Assembly: GCA_910588225.1 (NCBI GenBank)
Contig: CAJUQT010000003.1
Coordinates: 1 to 64,000 of the forward strand
DNA from: an uncultured Acetatifactor sp.
GTDB lineage: Bacteria > Bacillota > Clostridia > Lachnospirales > Lachnospiraceae
Reading direction: 5' to 3'
Length of the DNA stretch: 64,000 nucleotides
Within the stretch, counting starts at the first letter, position 1; the number at the start of each line of letters is the position of its first letter. The notes beneath the pieces were generated by a model. That model worked only from the letters and a program-made list of their open reading frames with translations. It did no database searches and was not told the origin of the DNA. Of the stretch, positions 25,748-34,432 are shown one piece after another. The translations under genes and the position numbers were made by a program.

Positions 25748-26165
25748 AGATTATAAATACAGTATGCAGGACACAGGAAACATCTATGTGGGATGTAAGT
25801 ATACTTTTGGGGAACTTCTGGAACAGGAGGATATCCTGTTCAAATTCAGGCTGATTATGCAGCATTATATTCTGCCGGAAGCGGATCCGGAGGACACGCT
25901 GGAGACGCATTTGTATTATCTGGCTCCCGAAAGTTTTCTGGTAAAAATATACAGGCAGATGAAAGCGAAAGTCAAGGTAAATGTCATAGAAGAGAAAAAG
26001 CTTTTATTTGGAAAAAAGCAGGGAGCGCCGGGGAAGAAGCGCTATGTGACCAGAATGCTTACCGTGGAACAGCTGGTAAACATACCGCCTGCGGAGAAGG
26101 AAAAGCAGGGGTATGTGATACAGGAACTGCGTGTCAGCAAGCTGGCGCTGGCTGCTCTCACATGA
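25728..26165 (+). CDS. Small protein overlapping the sigma-like gene
   Basis: A 145-residue protein of unknown family, mixed alpha/beta in character, with a basic loop (KLLFGKKQGAPGKKRYV, about residues 87-103) and no membrane segment. Its start lies inside the last codons of the sigma-like gene (20-base overlap), which implies translational coupling and fixed stoichiometry. It may be a partner of that protein; nothing in the sequence says what it does. Confidence 0.75.
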   Translation: MQKTVYEDYKYSMQDTGNIYVGCKYTFGELLEQEDILFKFRLIMQHYILPEADPEDTLETHLYYLAPESFLVKIYRQMKAKVKVNVIEEKKLLFGKKQGAPGKKRYVTRMLTVEQLVNIPPAEKEKQGYVIQELRVSKLALAALT

Positions 26166-26280
26166 GGGAAGCGCAAAGGGTTTCCCTGAACAGAACGAAG
26201 GGGAGATTCCCGGGCTGACAGGAGGGAACTTACAGACATACAGTATACTGAAAAGGTAAGGAAGGGAGAACAGAAATAAA

Positions 26281-29196
26281 ATGAGAGTAGAAGAATTGAC
26301 AGCCTATGAGGTCATCGAGAAGAGAGAGATCAAGGATATCAACAGTATGACCTATCTGTGCAGGCATAAGAAAACCGGAGCGAGAATAGCGCTTGTCTCC
26401 AACGACGATGACAATAAGGTTTTTTATATCGGATTCCGAACCACTCCGAAAGACTCCACCGGTGTGGCGCATATCCTGGAACATTCCGTTCTCTGCGGAT
26501 CCAGAGAATTTCCTATAAAGGACCCGTTCATTGAGCTGGCAAAAGGCTCTCTGAATACTTTTTTAAATGCCATGACCTATCCGGATCATACCGTATATCC
26601 GGTGGCCAGCTGCAATGACCAGGATTTTCAGAATCTGATGCATGTCTATCTTGATGCGGTATTTTATCCGAATATTTACGGAAATGAAGCTATTTTCCGG
26701 CAGGAGGGATGGCATTATGAGCTGGATGAGGCTGGAGAGCTGACGTATAACGGTGTGGTTTACAATGAGATGAAGGGAGCATTTTCATCCCCTGACAATG
26801 TGCTGTACAGGGAGATCAGTACGGCCCTGTATCCCCATACCACATACGGCTATGAGTCCGGAGGGGATCCGGAGAATATTCCGGAACTGACCTATGAGCA
26901 GTTTCTGGATTTCCACAGAACTTATTATCATCCGTCCAACAGTTACATTTATCTGTACGGCAATATGGACATGGCGGAGAAGCTTGCCTTTATCGACGAA
27001 CACTATCTGTCCGCATTTGATGCCCTTGAGGTGGACTCCACAGTGACTTCGGAAGCGCCTTTCGCTGCGCCTGTCCGGAGAGTCAGAGAGTTTCCTGTCA
27101 GCGAGGGAGAAAACGCGGAGGAGAATACGTATCTGGCCTGGAGCCTGTCCGTGGGAGACACGCTGGACAGAGAGCTGTATGTGGCATTTAAGATTCTTGA
27201 TTTCGCCCTGTGCACTGTGCCCGGTGCCCCGCTGAAGAAGGCTCTGATTGAGAAGGGAATCGGCAGAGATGTGTACAGCATTTACGATAACGAGCTGAAG
27301 CAGCCGTATTTCAGCGTGGTTGCAAAGGGGACTGATGTCAGCCGGGAGCAGGAGTTTCTGGATACCATCAGGGAAGTGCTGGGAGAAATTGTCCGGGAAG
27401 GATTTGACGCCAAGGCGCTGCTGGCGGCCATTCATCACTATGAATTCAAATACAGGGAAGCTGATTTCGGCAGCTATCCGAAGGGCCTGATGTATGGACT
27501 CCAGGTGTTGGGGAGCTGGATGTATGATGACGGGAAACCGTTTATTCATATTGAGGCAAACGATACCTATGCAAAGCTGAGAGCGAAGGTGAAGGAAGGA
27601 TATTTTGAGAAGCTGATAGAAAAGTATCTGCTGCAGAATCCCCATGCAGCCATGGTGATTCTGCAGCCGAAGGAAGGACTGGCGAAGGAACAGGAGAAGG
27701 CTCTTGCAGACAGCCTTGCGGAGGTTAAGGCGCAGATGTCTCAGGAAGCGCTTGAGGATGTGCGCAACATGATGGACGCGCTGAACGCTTTCCGCGAGAC
27801 CGGGGATGCGCCGGAGGATCTGGCGAAGATTCCGCTGCTTACCAGGGCTGACATGAAAAAAAAGGCGGAACCGTTGATTAATCAGGAGAGGACGCTGGCC
27901 GGTGTTCCGGCGCTATATCACAATGTGTTTACTAACGGAATCGGTTATCTGCGGCTGATGTTTCAGGTGAAAGATATTCCCGGGGAATATTTTCCCTATA
28001 TCGGTATTCTGCAGAATGTGTTCAGCAGGGTGAATACGGCTCATTATACCTATGCGGAGCTGTGTAATGAAATTAATCTGTCCACCGGAGAGATTGTGGT
28101 ATCCTGCAACAGCTATGCCAATGTGCGGAAGCCGGAACAGTATACCATAACGATGGAAGTGGGAACAAAGGCTTTGTATGCCAATCTGGAAAAGGCCATG
28201 GGGCTGATGGAGGAATTGATTCTGACCAGTGATTTCACAGATACGAAACGACTGAAAGAGATTCTGGCGGAGGGGAATTCCAGATATCAGGAATATATGC
28301 TGGAGGCGGGACACAGCGTGGCCCTGACCAGGGCGATGTCCTACGGCGATACGAAATATGCCGTGAGCGACGAACTGACAGGAGTGGCGCAATATCGCCT
28401 GACCTCCGGGCTGGAGAGGGAATTTGAGCAGAAAAAAGAGCTTCTGACAGAACGACTTGAGACTCTGTGCAGAATGATTTTTCGTCCGGAGAATCTGATG
28501 GTGGATTTCACCGGAGACGAGCAGGCTTTTGAGAATTTGGAAGCTTCCGTGGCGGCACTTAAGGATAAGCTGTATACCTGTGAAGTGAAAAAGGAAAGCT
28601 ATGTACCGGGAATTTCCAGAAAGAATGAAGGTTTTATGACTTCCGGGCAGGTGCAGTATGTCTGTCGTGCAGGGAATTTCCGGAAGAAGGGGCTTCCCTA
28701 TAAGGGGACGCTGAAAGTGCTGAGCGTGATGATGGGCTATGAATATCTGTGGACGAATATTCGTGTAAAAGGCGGCGCTTACGGTTGTATGTGCGGATTT
28801 GGACGGTTGGGAGACTGCTACTTTGTGTCTTATCGTGATCCTAATCTGGGTCAGACCATCCAGGTATATGAGGAGGCCGCAGACTTTATCGCTCATTATG
28901 AGGCCGATGAACGGACCATGACACAGTATATCATCGGAACCTTCAGCCAGCTGGATATGCCTCTGACAGCCGCGGCCAAAGGCAGACGCTCCAGAGAGGC
29001 TTATATGCGTGGAATTACCCTTGATATGATTCAGCAGGAAAGAGATGAAATCATAGCTGCACAGCCGGAAGATATCCGGGGGCTGGCAGAGTATATCCGG
29101 GCCTTTATGGAGGATGACTGTCTCTGTGTTGTGGGAAGTGAGCAGAAAATAAAGGCAGAAGCGGATAAATTTATGAAAATCGAGAACCTTTTCTAG
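26281..29196 (+). CDS. M16C zinc metallopeptidase (presequence-protease-like)
   Basis: Insulinase-family peptidase of the PreP/Cym1 class, which degrades peptides in a closed chamber. The inverted zinc motif HxxEH is in AHILEHSVLCGS (about residues 64-75), and the distal Glu is in VYNEMKGAFSSP. At 971 residues it matches the four-domain single-chain M16C architecture. There is no signal peptide, so it is cytoplasmic and probably recycles peptides. Its ribosome site is weak (AAGGGAGAAC, about 8 bases upstream). It stands alone between the sigma-like pair and the lipoprotein gene. Confidence 0.93.
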   Translation: MRVEELTAYEVIEKREIKDINSMTYLCRHKKTGARIALVSNDDDNKVFYIGFRTTPKDSTGVAHILEHSVLCGSREFPIKDPFIELAKGSLNTFLNAMTYPDHTVYPVASCNDQDFQNLMHVYLDAVFYPNIYGNEAIFRQEGWHYELDEAGELTYNGVVYNEMKGAFSSPDNVLYREISTALYPHTTYGYESGGDPENIPELTYEQFLDFHRTYYHPSNSYIYLYGNMDMAEKLAFIDEHYLSAFDALEVDSTVTSEAPFAAPVRRVREFPVSEGENAEENTYLAWSLSVGDTLDRELYVAFKILDFALCTVPGAPLKKALIEKGIGRDVYSIYDNELKQPYFSVVAKGTDVSREQEFLDTIREVLGEIVREGFDAKALLAAIHHYEFKYREADFGSYPKGLMYGLQVLGSWMYDDGKPFIHIEANDTYAKLRAKVKEGYFEKLIEKYLLQNPHAAMVILQPKEGLAKEQEKALADSLAEVKAQMSQEALEDVRNMMDALNAFRETGDAPEDLAKIPLLTRADMKKKAEPLINQERTLAGVPALYHNVFTNGIGYLRLMFQVKDIPGEYFPYIGILQNVFSRVNTAHYTYAELCNEINLSTGEIVVSCNSYANVRKPEQYTITMEVGTKALYANLEKAMGLMEELILTSDFTDTKRLKEILAEGNSRYQEYMLEAGHSVALTRAMSYGDTKYAVSDELTGVAQYRLTSGLEREFEQKKELLTERLETLCRMIFRPENLMVDFTGDEQAFENLEASVAALKDKLYTCEVKKESYVPGISRKNEGFMTSGQVQYVCRAGNFRKKGLPYKGTLKVLSVMMGYEYLWTNIRVKGGAYGCMCGFGRLGDCYFVSYRDPNLGQTIQVYEEAADFIAHYEADERTMTQYIIGTFSQLDMPLTAAAKGRRSREAYMRGITLDMIQQERDEIIAAQPEDIRGLAEYIRAFMEDDCLCVVGSEQKIKAEADKFMKIENLF

Positions 29197-29315
29197 TATA
29201 TTTCGTTCCTATAGGTCAGAGGCGGCTGCTTTCTGGAAAATTGCGGGCGGGAAATCCACCGCGGATTTCGGGAGCTTGTATCAGCCAAACGGCTGGGAAA
29301 GGAAAAGGGAAGGTT

Positions 29316-30341
29316 ATGAAGAAGGGGACGAAGAATTGGAAATGGAAGGGACTGTCTGCATTTGTGCTTGCGGCGCTGTTATGTGCAGGGTGCGGAGCTT
29401 CTGACGGAAATGAGACAGCGGCGGGGATGACCGAGGATACATTCTCCGAAAATGGGAGCTTTGATGCCGGCGGCAGCGTCTATCTGGAGAGCGTAAGTAC
29501 GGAAGAGGCAGACTTGCCGACGAATGACCATGTGGGGATACGGGATGACCGCAAAATTATCCGGGAAGTCAGCCTGGAGGTGGAGACCCGGGAGTTCGGG
29601 GAGCTGGTAAGCACTCTGGAGACCCGGGTCCGGGAGCTGGGCGGATATGTGGAGAGTATGGATACCTATAACGGCAGCAGTTATTCCGGCAGCCACAGAC
29701 TGCGGAGCGCCGATATGACAGTGCGGATTCCCGCTGACAGGACAGACAGCTTTCTGGAGAAGGTATCCGATACGGGAAATATCGTCAGAAGAAGTGAAAG
29801 CACGGATGATGTGACACTGTCCTATGTGGATATGGAAAGCCGCAGGAATACACTCCGTACGGAGCAGAACAGACTGCTGGAATTCCTGGACAGAGCGGAG
29901 AATGTGGAGGAGATTATTACCCTGGAGGAACGCCTGTCGGAGGTGCGCTATCAGCTGGAAAGCATGGAATCGAAGCTTCGCACCATTGACAATCTGGTGG
30001 ATTACAGTACGATACATATGAACATTTCCGAGGTGAAGGATCTGACGCCGGAAGCGGAACCCACAGTCTGGGGCCGGATTTCGGAAGGCTTTCTGCAGAA
30101 TGTGGATAAGATCAGGAACAGTTTGACGGATTTTGCTGTCTGGATTCTGGTGAATATTCCGTATCTGGTTATCTGGGGGATTGTTATAGCCGCTTTTGTA
30201 CTGCTTCTGCGCAGGCATGGCAGAAAGAAACGGAAAAAGCTGGAAGAGCAGCTTCGGAGGCCTGCGCCTGTTCTGGGGGAGAGCCAGCGGCAGAATGCAC
30301 CGGGCGAGGGAGACGGCGAAACGGAAAAAAGGAAATCATGA
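29316..30341 (+). CDS. DUF4349-like lipoprotein with C-terminal membrane helix
   Basis: A lipoprotein signal peptide ends in the lipobox LLCAGC (Cys near residue 26). A long extracytoplasmic part follows, predicted helical or coiled, with the DUF4349-type segment beginning IIREVSLEVETREF and containing IPADRTDSFLEKV and ITLEERLSEVRYQLES. It ends with a hydrophobic helix (WILVNIPYLVIWGIVIAAFV) and a Lys/Arg-rich tail, so the protein may be anchored at both ends. ATG 29316 is preferred over an earlier in-frame start because AAGGGAAGG precedes it and the signal peptide begins there. The function of the family is unknown. era follows after 36 bases. Confidence 0.85.
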   Translation: MKKGTKNWKWKGLSAFVLAALLCAGCGASDGNETAAGMTEDTFSENGSFDAGGSVYLESVSTEEADLPTNDHVGIRDDRKIIREVSLEVETREFGELVSTLETRVRELGGYVESMDTYNGSSYSGSHRLRSADMTVRIPADRTDSFLEKVSDTGNIVRRSESTDDVTLSYVDMESRRNTLRTEQNRLLEFLDRAENVEEIITLEERLSEVRYQLESMESKLRTIDNLVDYSTIHMNISEVKDLTPEAEPTVWGRISEGFLQNVDKIRNSLTDFAVWILVNIPYLVIWGIVIAAFVLLLRRHGRKKRKKLEEQLRRPAPVLGESQRQNAPGEGDGETEKRKS

Positions 30342-30377
30342 AGCGGGGCGCAGTCCAAACCGCGGAAAAGAGAGAAA

Positions 30378-31289
30378 ATGGAGAATAAGTCATATAAATC
30401 GGGTTTTGTCACTCTGGTGGGCAGGCCGAATGTGGGGAAATCCACTTTGATGAACCGGCTGATTGGACAGAAGATAGCAATCACTTCCGATAAGCCCCAG
30501 ACTACACGGAACAGAATCCGTACCATACTGACTCTGGAGGAGGGGCAGATTGTATTTCTGGATACGCCGGGGATTCACAGAGCGAAGAACAAGCTGGGTG
30601 ATTATATGGTCAATGTGGCGGAACACACCCTGGAAGGGGTGGATGTCGTCCTGTGGCTGGTGGAGCCCTCCAACTATATCGGCGCGGGAGACCGGCATAT
30701 TATCGAGGTGCTGCGAAAAGTGAAAATGCCGATTATCCTTGTAATCAACAAGACGGATACTGTGAACCGGGAGGAAGTATTTTCCTTTATTGACAGCTAC
30801 CGGAAGGAGCTGGACTTCGCGGAGATTGTGCCGGTATCGGCGCTGAAGGGGAACAATGTGGACGAACTGCTGGGATGCATTTTACGGTATCTGCCCTATG
30901 GTCCCGCTCTTTACGATGAAGATACGGTTACTGACCAGCCCATGCGGCAGATTGTGGCGGAGCTGATCAGGGAGAAAGCCCTTCGGCTGCTGGAAGAGGA
31001 GGTTCCTCACGGGATTGCCGTGAGTATTGAAAGTATGAAAGAATGCGGCAGCATCTGCCACATTGAGGCGGTCATAACCTGTGAGAGAGAGACGCACAAG
31101 GGAATCATCATCGGCAAAGGCGGACAGATGCTGAAGAGAATCGGTTCCGCTGCCAGACGGGAAATTGAGGACATGATGGAGACGCAGGTGAACCTGAAGC
31201 TTTTTGTGAAGGTGAAAAAGGACTGGCGGGACAGTGATTACCTTTTAAAAAATTTTGGCTATAACCCGAAAGATATTTCCAGTACCTGA
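30378..31289 (+). CDS. era: GTPase Era
   Basis: Essential ribosome-assembly GTPase that binds 16S rRNA. G1 GRPNVGKST, G2 TTRNRIRT, G3 DTPGIH and G4 NKTD are intact, and a C-terminal KH domain holds GIIIGKGGQMLKRIG. At 303 residues it has the usual length. The era-yqzL-recO order downstream is the same as in Bacillus and many clostridia. Confidence 0.98.
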   Translation: MENKSYKSGFVTLVGRPNVGKSTLMNRLIGQKIAITSDKPQTTRNRIRTILTLEEGQIVFLDTPGIHRAKNKLGDYMVNVAEHTLEGVDVVLWLVEPSNYIGAGDRHIIEVLRKVKMPIILVINKTDTVNREEVFSFIDSYRKELDFAEIVPVSALKGNNVDELLGCILRYLPYGPALYDEDTVTDQPMRQIVAELIREKALRLLEEEVPHGIAVSIESMKECGSICHIEAVITCERETHKGIIIGKGGQMLKRIGSAARREIEDMMETQVNLKLFVKVKKDWRDSDYLLKNFGYNPKDISST

Positions 31290-31353
31290 AAGCGAATATA
31301 AAAGCTGAAAATGCAGACTCTAAAGATATCTTTTTATATACGGAGGATGCAAA

Positions 31354-31557
31354 ATGGAAGAGAGATACTGGAAGCAATTTGAAAGCAGCGGAAGAATAGA
31401 GGATTACCTGTCTTTTGTGTCCAATATGAGACAGGAGACAGATATGGCAGGGATTGTGAGAGAAGGCGGCCATGCAGGAATATATATTGGTAACAGGCAT
31501 CATTTTGAAGCAGATCCCGGTAGGGGAGTACGACAGGCATATCAGCCTGCTGACTAA
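31354..31557 (+). CDS. YqzL-like small protein
   Basis: A 67-residue reading frame between era and recO with a GGAGG ribosome site. Its first part, YWKQFESSGRIEDYLSF, resembles the WKxFxxTGxIDxYL core of Bacillus YqzL, which lies in exactly this place. The last 28 codons overlap the start of recO in another frame, so the C-terminus is probably unconstrained. The role of YqzL is unknown. I am fairly sure it is a real gene because of context and the N-terminal match. Confidence 0.65.
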   Translation: MEERYWKQFESSGRIEDYLSFVSNMRQETDMAGIVREGGHAGIYIGNRHHFEADPGRGVRQAYQPAD

Positions 31558-32146
31558 GGAGAGAGGAAAACTGACGGCTTTTGCCAGGGGAGCCAGACGC
31601 ACCGGCAGCCGTCTGACGGCTGCGACCAATCCCTTCTCCTTCGGCTGCTTTAAGCTTTACGAGGGAAAGAACTCTTACACACTTGCCGAGGCGGACATTC
31701 AGAATTATTTTGAAGAGCTTCGGACTGATTACATTGCTGCATATTATGGCATTTATTTTGCCGAAGTAGCGGATTACCTCACCAGGGAGAATAATGATGA
31801 ACGGGAGATGCTGAAGCTTTTGTACCAGTCGCTTCGGGCACTGGGAGCGGCTTCTCTCCCGAATCCTCTGGTACGCTGTGTGTTTGAATGCAAAGCCATT
31901 GCGGTGAACGGAGAATTTCCAGTGGATTTTTCCACAGACTCTTCGCTGCTCCCGAGTGATATGGAGCCGGAGGAATCCACTATTTACGCACTGCAGTACA
32001 TAGCGGTAAGCTCTGTGGAGAAGCTTTATACCTTTACCGTGACAGAGACTGTTCTGGAGCAGTTGGAAGCGGTGGCAGCCTATTATATGAAACGATTTGT
32101 GGGACATAAATTCAAAAGTCTTGAAGTTCTGCAAACTCTTTGTTGA
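31472..32146 (+). CDS. recO: DNA repair protein RecO
   Basis: Loads RecA on gapped DNA together with RecR (RecFOR pathway). The OB-fold N-terminus (ILVTGIILKQIPVGEYDRHI, then LLTKERGKLTAFARGAR) and the helical C-terminal domain are recognisable. At 224 residues it is slightly shorter than the Bacillus protein, and the usual zinc-binding Cys cluster is not apparent. It overlaps the end of the yqzL-like frame by 86 bases, which suggests coupled translation. Confidence 0.92.
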   Translation: MQEYILVTGIILKQIPVGEYDRHISLLTKERGKLTAFARGARRTGSRLTAATNPFSFGCFKLYEGKNSYTLAEADIQNYFEELRTDYIAAYYGIYFAEVADYLTRENNDEREMLKLLYQSLRALGAASLPNPLVRCVFECKAIAVNGEFPVDFSTDSSLLPSDMEPEESTIYALQYIAVSSVEKLYTFTVTETVLEQLEAVAAYYMKRFVGHKFKSLEVLQTLC

Positions 32147-32203
32147 AAAAAGGAAATCTTTCTGATACAATGACTAAAGAATTTCAGAGAGTTGGTACAG
32201 ATT

Positions 32204-32797
32204 ATGAAAAAAGTTGGAACGTTTGCAGTGAGCATTTGTCTGTGTATGGTACTCCTGACCGGATGCGGAGGGGCCAAGGTGCCGGATGTGGTGGATAAAC
32301 CTGCCGTATCCGTGGGCGGAGAAGGAGAGGTTACGGTATGGCAGACAGGAGAATTCGGGGAAGCATATTATGATGTGGCGGAGCTGGCTGCCATGGCAGA
32401 GCAGGAAGCGGCAGAGTATAATGCGGAAAAAGGAAAGGAAGCGGCAGTGACCGTTGAAAAAGCGGAAGTCCTGGCTGACGGCAAAGTGGTGGTAGCCTAT
32501 CGCTTTGACGGCTGGGAGAGCTGTGCGGATTATACCGGAGAGACATTTTTCTTCGGCACGGTGAAGCAGGCTGAGATAAGTGGTTTTGACATCGGGAACA
32601 CGGCCATGAAAAGCGTGAAGGACGGTTCGCAGCAAGCTGTATGGGATACAGATAAGAAGGTGCTGATCACTGATATGAAAGCGGATATTTACTGCCCGGG
32701 CAGGGTGGAATATATCAGTGAAGGAGCGTCGGTGAATGAGGACGGAAGCATAAAACCTTCCGAAGAAGATGAGTTTCTGTATATTCTACTGAAATAA
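32204..32797 (+). CDS. Small lipoprotein of unknown function
   Basis: The N-terminus is a lipoprotein signal (lysines, hydrophobic stretch, lipobox LLTGCGG with Cys near residue 21). The remaining 175 residues form a polar extracytoplasmic domain with no family that I recognise. ATG 32204 is chosen over an in-frame TTG (32192) since it starts the signal peptide directly; the ribosome site is weak. It lies between recO and glyS in the same direction. Confidence 0.75.
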   Translation: MKKVGTFAVSICLCMVLLTGCGGAKVPDVVDKPAVSVGGEGEVTVWQTGEFGEAYYDVAELAAMAEQEAAEYNAEKGKEAAVTVEKAEVLADGKVVVAYRFDGWESCADYTGETFFFGTVKQAEISGFDIGNTAMKSVKDGSQQAVWDTDKKVLITDMKADIYCPGRVEYISEGASVNEDGSIKPSEEDEFLYILLK

Positions 32798-32867
32798 GTC
32801 TGAAAGCTGAAAAGATTTTCTAAGGCATTTGCCGCAGAACTTATAATGAAGAAAGGGACGGCTGAAA

Positions 32868-34256
32868 ATGGAAAAGACGATGGAGAAAATAGTGGCACTG
32901 GCAAAGGCGAGAGGGTTTATCTATCCCGGTTCCGAGATTTACGGCGGCCTTGCCAATACCTGGGATTACGGCAATCTGGGCGTGGAACTGAAAAACAATG
33001 TAAAGAAGGCGTGGTGGCAGAAGTTTGTACAGGAGAGTCCCTACAATGTAGGCGTGGACTGTGCGATTCTGATGAATCCCCAGACTTGGGTGGCAAGCGG
33101 ACATCTGGGTGGTTTCTCCGATCCTTTAATGGACTGCCGGGAATGTCATGAACGTTTTCGGGCGGACAAGCTGATTGAGGATTTCTGCGCGGAGAAGGGC
33201 ATTGCTCTTACCGAGAGCGTGGATGCATGGAGCCAGGAACAGATGAAGGAATTCGTGGAGGGCCATAATATCCCCTGCCCCAGCTGTGGAAAGCATAATT
33301 TTACGGATATCCGTCAGTTTAACCTGATGTTCAAGACATTCCAGGGGGTTACGGAAGATGCAAAGAGTGTCGTGTATCTGCGGCCTGAGACTGCCCAAGG
33401 GATTTTTGTGAATTTCAAAAATGTACAGAGAACTTCCCGGAAAAAGATTCCATTCGGCATCGGGCAGATAGGCAAGTCCTTCCGCAACGAGATTACCCCC
33501 GGGAACTTTACCTTCCGGACCCGTGAATTTGAGCAGATGGAGCTGGAATTTTTCTGTGAGCCGGGGACAGATCTGGAATGGTTCCAGTATTGGAGAGGCT
33601 TCTGCCGGGATTGGCTGCTCTCTCTTGGAATCAAAGAAGATGAGATGCGGCTTCGCGATCACAGTCCGGAGGAGCTTTGTTTTTACAGCAAGGGAACCAC
33701 AGATATCGAATTTTTATTCCCCTTTGGCTGGGGAGAGCTCTGGGGAATTGCGGACAGAACAGATTATGATCTGACCCAGCATGCCAATACCTCCGGGGAG
33801 GATATGACTTATTTTGATGATGAGAAGAAGGAGAAGTACATACCTTATGTAATCGAGCCTTCTCTGGGTGCAGACCGTGTGGTGCTGGCTTTTCTGTGTG
33901 CAGCTTATGACGAGGAGGAGCTGGAAGGCGGGGATATGCGGACAGTGCTTCGCTTCCATCCTGCTCTGGCTCCTGTAAAAATCGGCGTGCTTCCTCTATC
34001 GAAAAAGCTGGGAGAGGGAGCGGAGAAGGTGTACGCAGACCTTTCCAGGAAATACAACTGTGAATATGATGACAGAGGAAACATTGGGAAAAGATACCGC
34101 CGTCAGGATGAAATTGGGACGCCTTTCTGTGTCACCTATGATTTTGATTCTGAGACAGATGGCTGCGTAACGGTTCGTTTCCGGGATTCCATGGAGCAGG
34201 AGAGAGTGGAAATCGGAAAGTTGGATGCGTATTTTGCAGATAAGTTTAGCTTTTAA
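32868..34256 (+). CDS. glyS: Glycyl-tRNA synthetase, dimeric type
   Basis: Class II synthetase of the alpha2 (GlyQS, archaeal/eukaryote-like) type that charges tRNA-Gly. The N-terminal motif-1 region (GFIYPGSEIYGGLANTWDYG), motif 2 (SFRNEITPGNFTFRTREFEQ, just before MELEFF), motif 3 (PSLGADRVVLAFL) and the C-terminal anticodon-binding domain (APVKIGVLPLSKK) are present. At 462 residues it is typical of Firmicutes. No T-box leader fits in the 70 bases upstream. A terminator follows. Confidence 0.97.
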   Translation: MEKTMEKIVALAKARGFIYPGSEIYGGLANTWDYGNLGVELKNNVKKAWWQKFVQESPYNVGVDCAILMNPQTWVASGHLGGFSDPLMDCRECHERFRADKLIEDFCAEKGIALTESVDAWSQEQMKEFVEGHNIPCPSCGKHNFTDIRQFNLMFKTFQGVTEDAKSVVYLRPETAQGIFVNFKNVQRTSRKKIPFGIGQIGKSFRNEITPGNFTFRTREFEQMELEFFCEPGTDLEWFQYWRGFCRDWLLSLGIKEDEMRLRDHSPEELCFYSKGTTDIEFLFPFGWGELWGIADRTDYDLTQHANTSGEDMTYFDDEKKEKYIPYVIEPSLGADRVVLAFLCAAYDEEELEGGDMRTVLRFHPALAPVKIGVLPLSKKLGEGAEKVYADLSRKYNCEYDDRGNIGKRYRRQDEIGTPFCVTYDFDSETDGCVTVRFRDSMEQERVEIGKLDAYFADKFSF

Positions 34257-34284
34257 GAACTGTACTACGGAAGTTCTGGAACAT

Positions 34285-34312
34285 GGGGCGGAAGGATTCT
34301 TCTGCCCCTTTT
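34285..34312 (+). terminator. Terminator after glyS
   Basis: The 10-bp stem GGGGCGGAAG / CTTCTGCCCC (one G-T pair, 4-base loop) is followed by TTTT, 28 bases after the stop codon. Confidence 0.75.
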
Positions 34313-34432
34313 GGCTATTGTCGTTTAAGGGGAAGTCCTCTGTCTGGGAAATGGGTACTGGACGGCGGGCTGTGGAACTTAAAACAGAAGTTGGCAGGCG
34401 GCGGATACATAAAATAAGAAGGGGGAGCTGAC

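Noticed and set aside
32798..32867. T-box leader before glyS
   Set aside because: Only 70 bases separate the genes; no T-box sequence or terminator/antiterminator pair is present.
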